Below are positions 60,760-64,000 of a DNA stretch of 64,000 bases, piece by piece (within the stretch, counting starts at the first letter, position 1; every line of letters starts with the position of its first letter). The notes beneath the pieces were generated by a model. It had not been told where the DNA came from and did no database searches. It saw only the letters and a program-made list of their open reading frames with translations. A program made the translations under genes and the position numbers. The stretch covers positions 62,001 through 126,000 of the forward strand of contig NZ_MRDM01000030.1 of NCBI RefSeq assembly GCF_002008165.1. The letters run 5' to 3'. Source of the stretch: Rhizobium laguerreae (lineage in GTDB: Bacteria; Pseudomonadota; Alphaproteobacteria; Rhizobiales; Rhizobiaceae).

Positions 60760-60890
60760 TAAGACAGAAACCTGGCCGCCCCTCATGCTCGGCCACCAGA
60801 GGATGGAGAGCACCGGTACAATACCTCGGAATCGACGTCGACCACGCCTTAACTATCTCAGAGCAAGTTGAATTTGCAGTACTGGCGGCT
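60760..60890 (+). pseudogene. C-terminal remnant of a tyrosine recombinase
   Basis: One frame gives LMLGHQRMEST and, after a single extra G at about 60815, the next gives VQYLGIDVDHALTISEQVEF. Together these match the end of phage-type integrases: LLGH with the active-site His, then the Tyr nucleophile in the VRYLG-like motif. Nothing of the rest is seen. From 60891 to 61170 nothing else is recognised. Confidence 0.6.
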
Positions 60891-61170
60891 GCGCCTCTAA
60901 TTGAAGCGCCGTTTCTGCAGGATCCAACCGAGGATCGACTTCGTCCAGCCATCCCCCACGCTTTGCGGACGAGCGCTGTGCGCGCCATCAATCGTTGAGG
61001 AACAGCCTCGGGTTATCTTCGAGCCCGAGGATCACAACATCATCTAACGCCGGCAAGTCACGCGTGCGGAAGGGCTCCCCCAAAAGGTCATGTTTGCCCC
61101 CTTCGAACTATAAAGAGAAGGGCGAAGGGACCGCCCCGTCTCATCAGCAAAAGCCTATGAGCCCTGATTT

Positions 61171-61860
61171 TCAGGCACGCTTCAGGGCTGGCTCTAGGCC
61201 AACGGCGGCAGCCAACCCGCCGATATCCTTGATCTCAGTGTATTCGTAATAGGGATTGGCCGGCTCATGGCCGCGGTTGACCCAGACCTTGCTCTTGATG
61301 CTCAGGTCATAGGCGGTCATGAGGTCGTAGCGGAACGATGAGGAAACATGAGTAATGTCTTCCGGTCCGCAGCCGAGCTTGTCGAGCATGTATTCGAAAC
61401 CCTTCATCAGAGGTTTGTATGCCCCGACTTCTTCTGCCGTGATTACCATATGGATGGGCGCACCCAGCTTTTCCACATTCGACATGATCAGGCTGTTCAT
61501 GGAGTTCGACAGGATGACCAGCGGAATTTCCTCGGCCACCCTGGACAGGCCAGCCGGGACGTCCGGATGCGGACCCCAGGTTGGCACCTCTTCATAGATG
61601 CGTTGCGCGTCTTCGGGTTTGAATGGGATACCGATGCGCTTGCAGCTGCGTTCGATTGAATTGTGCACCACTTCGACGAAAGGTTTCCATTGCCCTAGCA
61701 CTTCGTCAAGGCGATAGCCCCTGAAAGCCTCGACCAAAGCGGCCATCGCTTCAGGGGAGAGGCGCTCGCCGTAGGCGCGTCGCGCAGCGCCGGCCATATC
61801 GAAATTGGTGAGCGTGCCGTAGCAGTCGAAGGTCACGTACTTCGGTCGAAATTGGGTCAT
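61171..61860 (-). CDS. HAD-superfamily hydrolase, haloacid dehalogenase type II
   Basis: A 229-residue paralogue of 57569-58237, with motif I VTFDCYGTLTNF (Asp12), VILSNSMNS, AYKPLMKGF and SSSFRYDLMTAYDLSIKSKV with WVNRGHEPANPYYEYTEI. ATG 61860 is used; the longer TTG-started frame merely includes the ribosome site (ggaggg). It is divergent from the second kinase gene. Having two such hydrolases beside two kinase/class III modules suggests each module has its own copy. Confidence 0.87.
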   Translation of the reverse strand: MTQFRPKYVTFDCYGTLTNFDMAGAARRAYGERLSPEAMAALVEAFRGYRLDEVLGQWKPFVEVVHNSIERSCKRIGIPFKPEDAQRIYEEVPTWGPHPDVPAGLSRVAEEIPLVILSNSMNSLIMSNVEKLGAPIHMVITAEEVGAYKPLMKGFEYMLDKLGCGPEDITHVSSSFRYDLMTAYDLSIKSKVWVNRGHEPANPYYEYTEIKDIGGLAAAVGLEPALKRA

Positions 61861-62181
61861 TGTGTGTATTCCCTCCAATTTTCATGGCACGGTGTGCCGA
61901 TCCAAGGTCATCGTAGCGGGCTTGCCGCCTGTCTAAAGAGGTCGCGGTTCCGAGAGACCGTGATGCAACAGCGGCGCAGGAAACTTTGCGACCGTAACTG
62001 GTCATTTCCTCTGCCTTTGTTGATACCGGGCCAACCACCCAAGCGGAGAACTCCAACTTGGTTGCTGCATTCCGAACAGTGGGAGCACACTGACATAAGT
62101 TTGTCGCGATGGCAACCGATTGTCCAACGATTTTTAGGATCTGCCCTCAAGCGATTCTCCCCGACTTGTGTCGTCGCTACT

Positions 62182-62208
62182 CAATTAACAACCAATTAAC
62201 AACCAATT
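62182..62208. repeat. Tandem repeat of caattaacaac
   Basis: Two perfect 11-base copies (62182-62192, 62193-62203) and the first five bases of a third. The period is close to one helical turn; it may be a regulator-binding array or an upstream AT element. Confidence 0.6.
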
Positions 62209-62327
62209 TGTCGATTATCCTACTGTAATATAGAGATATTTGCCTGGAGTTGGTCAAAATTATTCAAAGGATCTGCTCTTTTGCCATTAGCGAATCGACC
62301 TAGTTGCCACCGCCATAGAAAAAATTG

Positions 62328-62335
62328 TTGTACAA
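62328..62335. promoter_or_regulatory. Perfect palindrome TTGTACAA
   Basis: Eight-base palindrome 59 bases before the kinase start, in an AT-rich context; could be an operator. Short palindromes also occur by chance. Confidence 0.3.
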
Positions 62336-62393
62336 AAACTGGGGACATGAAATAGTGAGTCCATCGAGCTCCAACTCTCGAGGCAGGATCTGA

Positions 62394-63470
62394 ATGAGTG
62401 TGAAGATGGATCATAAGCATCAGTGCGGGCCAGCCCGCGCCGCTGAGCTTTCAGAGGCGTGCCATCCCGTGGACGCCACGGAAGCTGAAGCAATCGCCGA
62501 ACGGCTCTATGGTACACGCGGCTCCGCAACGCGCTTTGAAACCGAGAAGGACGACACTTTCCTCCTCGACTGCGCGACCCAGGGGAAGTTTGTGCTTAAG
62601 ATCGCTCATCCTCTTGAGCGCGTAGAGGAGCTCGATTTCCAGGTCGCGCTGATGCGTCATCTCGAGCAGCGGGCCCCCGATCTACCCATCCCCCGCACGC
62701 TTCGCGACGTCGACGGAGCGGATTTTCCCATCGTCACCACGAGCGCCGGCGAGCGGCGAGTGGTGCGGCTCATGACCTTCATGGTCGGTACTCCGCTCGA
62801 CCGGACATCTTGCACAGCCCCACAGCGCGAACGGATCGGCGAAATTCTGGCAAAGCTGCGTCATTCAATGGCCGATTTCTCGCATCCCGCTGACGGCCGG
62901 GCGGTGGCATGGGACGTCACCCATCTGCTCGACCTCAGCGATCTGTTGAGCTTCATCCCTAGAGGCGGCAAGCGGGCATGGACAGTCAGCGCGCTCGAGC
63001 GATTTGCCGAAATCAAGCCTGAACTCGACCGGTGCCGGCGGCAAGTGCTCCACAATGACTTCAATACGTCGAACCTGGTCGTCGATCACGCTAGTCCGCG
63101 GTTCCTGACCGGCGTCATCGACTTCGGCGATGCCGTCCGTACCGCCATCGCCGTCGATGTCTCCACGGCGTTGATGAACCAGATGCCACAAACGTTCGAC
63201 CATGGGAACCGGCGTGACCTGTTCGAGGCACCGCGCGATGTTCTGCGCGGCTATCTCCGTCACGCCGAACTGACGGACGAGGAGCTCCGGCTCATCCCCT
63301 TCCTGTCGATGGGCCGTCTTGCGGTTCGTGCGCTGCTGACAAGCTGGCGCGCCGAGGTCTTCCCAGAGAATAGCCGCTATATCCTGCGCAATACCGAAGC
63401 CGGCTGGGCCCACCTCGAGTGGTTCCACTCGATTTCCACCGCGCATATTTCCGATCTTCTGGCACGATAG
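62394..63470 (+). CDS. APH-family kinase (hydroxylysine-kinase-like), second copy
   Basis: A 358-residue phosphotransferase: GKFVLKIAHPLERVEELDFQ with the ATP Lys, the catalytic loop LHNDFNTSNLVV and the metal motif GVIDFGDAVRTAIAVDVSTA. The C-terminal helices (RALLTSWRAEVFPENSRYIL) resemble the first kinase's end (YWRAELFPAEAAYIKKN), marking them as relatives. A class III aminotransferase gene starts 8 bases after it, the same pairing as at 54737-57258 but in the opposite order. Confidence 0.83.
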   Translation: MSVKMDHKHQCGPARAAELSEACHPVDATEAEAIAERLYGTRGSATRFETEKDDTFLLDCATQGKFVLKIAHPLERVEELDFQVALMRHLEQRAPDLPIPRTLRDVDGADFPIVTTSAGERRVVRLMTFMVGTPLDRTSCTAPQRERIGEILAKLRHSMADFSHPADGRAVAWDVTHLLDLSDLLSFIPRGGKRAWTVSALERFAEIKPELDRCRRQVLHNDFNTSNLVVDHASPRFLTGVIDFGDAVRTAIAVDVSTALMNQMPQTFDHGNRRDLFEAPRDVLRGYLRHAELTDEELRLIPFLSMGRLAVRALLTSWRAEVFPENSRYILRNTEAGWAHLEWFHSISTAHISDLLAR

Positions 63471-63478
63471 GAACCACA

Positions 63479-64000
63479 ATGTCCAAGCAAGCGACTACTG
63501 TGCCCAAGGGCTTCCGTGGCGACATGCCAAATGGCTTCAACCCTCAGGACACGTCTCATCTCACAAGTGAAGATCTGGCGCATGTCGCGAGGCGGCAACG
63601 GCTGCTCGGGCCTGCTTATCGGCTCTTCTACAAGACACCGGTTGAGATCTCCCGTGCCAAGGGCGTTTTCCTGTACGACAAGCACGGCAACGAATATCTT
63701 GACGCCTACAACAACGTGGTATCGCTGGGTCACTCTCATCCGCGTGTCGTCGAGGCGATCCAGAGGCAACTTGAGGTACTCTGTACCCACACGCGTTACA
63801 TGCAGGAACCCCTGCTGGACTATGCCGAAGCCCTAATCGCTACGTTTGGTGGCGAACTCGGTCGTGCCGGATGTGCAATGTTCACATGCACGGGCTCGGA
63901 AGCCAACGATCTCGCCCTGCGAATCGCTCGTCAACACACGCGCAAGACCGGCGTCATCGTTACGGCGGAAGCCTATCATGGCAACAGCGGCGCCGTAGCT
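63479..64000 (+). CDS. Class III PLP aminotransferase / phospho-lyase-like, C-terminus outside window
   Basis: Starts at the ATG at 63479; 174 codons are visible before the window ends, without the PLP Lys. Blocks parallel the enzyme at 54737-56065: SRAKGVFLYDKHGNEYLDAY, NNVVSLGHSHPRVVEAI, FTCTGSEANDLALRIARQH and VTAEAYHGNSGAVA. It is closely spaced with the upstream kinase gene, so the two probably form a kinase/phospho-lyase unit. Confidence 0.85.
   Translation, partial: MSKQATTVPKGFRGDMPNGFNPQDTSHLTSEDLAHVARRQRLLGPAYRLFYKTPVEISRAKGVFLYDKHGNEYLDAYNNVVSLGHSHPRVVEAIQRQLEVLCTHTRYMQEPLLDYAEALIATFGGELGRAGCAMFTCTGSEANDLALRIARQHTRKTGVIVTAEAYHGNSGAVA

Larger units (their letters stand above)
61861..62393. 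other. Divergent intergenic region, HAD / second kinase
   Basis: 533 bases, AT-rich near the kinase end, holding an 11-base tandem repeat (62182-62208) and an 8-base palindrome (62328-62335). No gene is recognised. Confidence 0.45.

Overview
This 64 kb window looks like an accessory replicon (plasmid or chromid) of a Rhizobiaceae bacterium close to Rhizobium. The evidence is the SyrB-like proteins, rhizobial-type IS66, IS3, IS21 and IS110 remnants, OpgC, a Dpp-type transporter, the acetyl-CoA synthetase sequence and high-GC codon use. No rRNA, tRNA, CRISPR array or replication origin was seen.

Region 1 (about 1-20.5 kb) is an envelope and redox stress block: MsrB/MsrA, a GH63-type glucosidase, a membrane redox operon (ferric-reductase-like/Rieske fusion, a Cys-motif protein and three small membrane proteins), an SDR, a TPR/membrane/TPP-enzyme/OpgC/CoA-transferase operon, a YHS-DsbD-DsbA-DoxX operon and an exported hydrolase. 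Most of these units start from the same kind of site, (T)GTAAC, 17 bases, then CGAA or CGTA, resembling promoters of ECF sigma factors of the Caulobacter SigF (ECF16) type. I place ten such sites between 616 and 29812, each in a gap and pointing at a gene or remnant. No sigma or anti-sigma gene is visible here, so the regulator should lie elsewhere.

Region 2 (about 20.5-35.8 kb) is a graveyard of decayed insertion sequences and broken genes (IS66 twice, IS3 twice, IS21, IS110, a CaiB-type CoA transferase, a NUDIX hydrolase, a kdpC/kdpD scar). Intact cargo lies among them: an ArsR regulator, a methyltransferase, an FAD monooxygenase, pirin, an SDR with a divergent HxlR regulator, and two SyrB-like genes. 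Three of the ECF-type promoters survive here in front of unknown ORFs or remnants.

Region 3 (35.8-64 kb) is catabolic: acetyl-CoA synthetase; a Dpp-type ABC importer with a DadA-like oxidase and divergent GntR regulator; a LysR regulator divergent from a tetronate-type operon (DUF1537 kinase, PdxA2-like dehydrogenase, TIM-barrel protein) that runs on into a DSD1-type PLP enzyme, RidA and a second DadA-like oxidase; then a PuuB-like oxidase, Lrp regulator, class III aminotransferase/phospho-lyase and APH-type kinase; two HAD type II hydrolases; an ornithine-cyclodeaminase/threonine-dehydratase-like pair; and a second kinase plus class III pair cut by the window end. The repeated paralogues suggest parallel pathways for hydroxylated amino acids or amino alcohols, ending in keto acids, ammonia and acetyl-CoA. 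Assignments come from reading the sequence without a database search.
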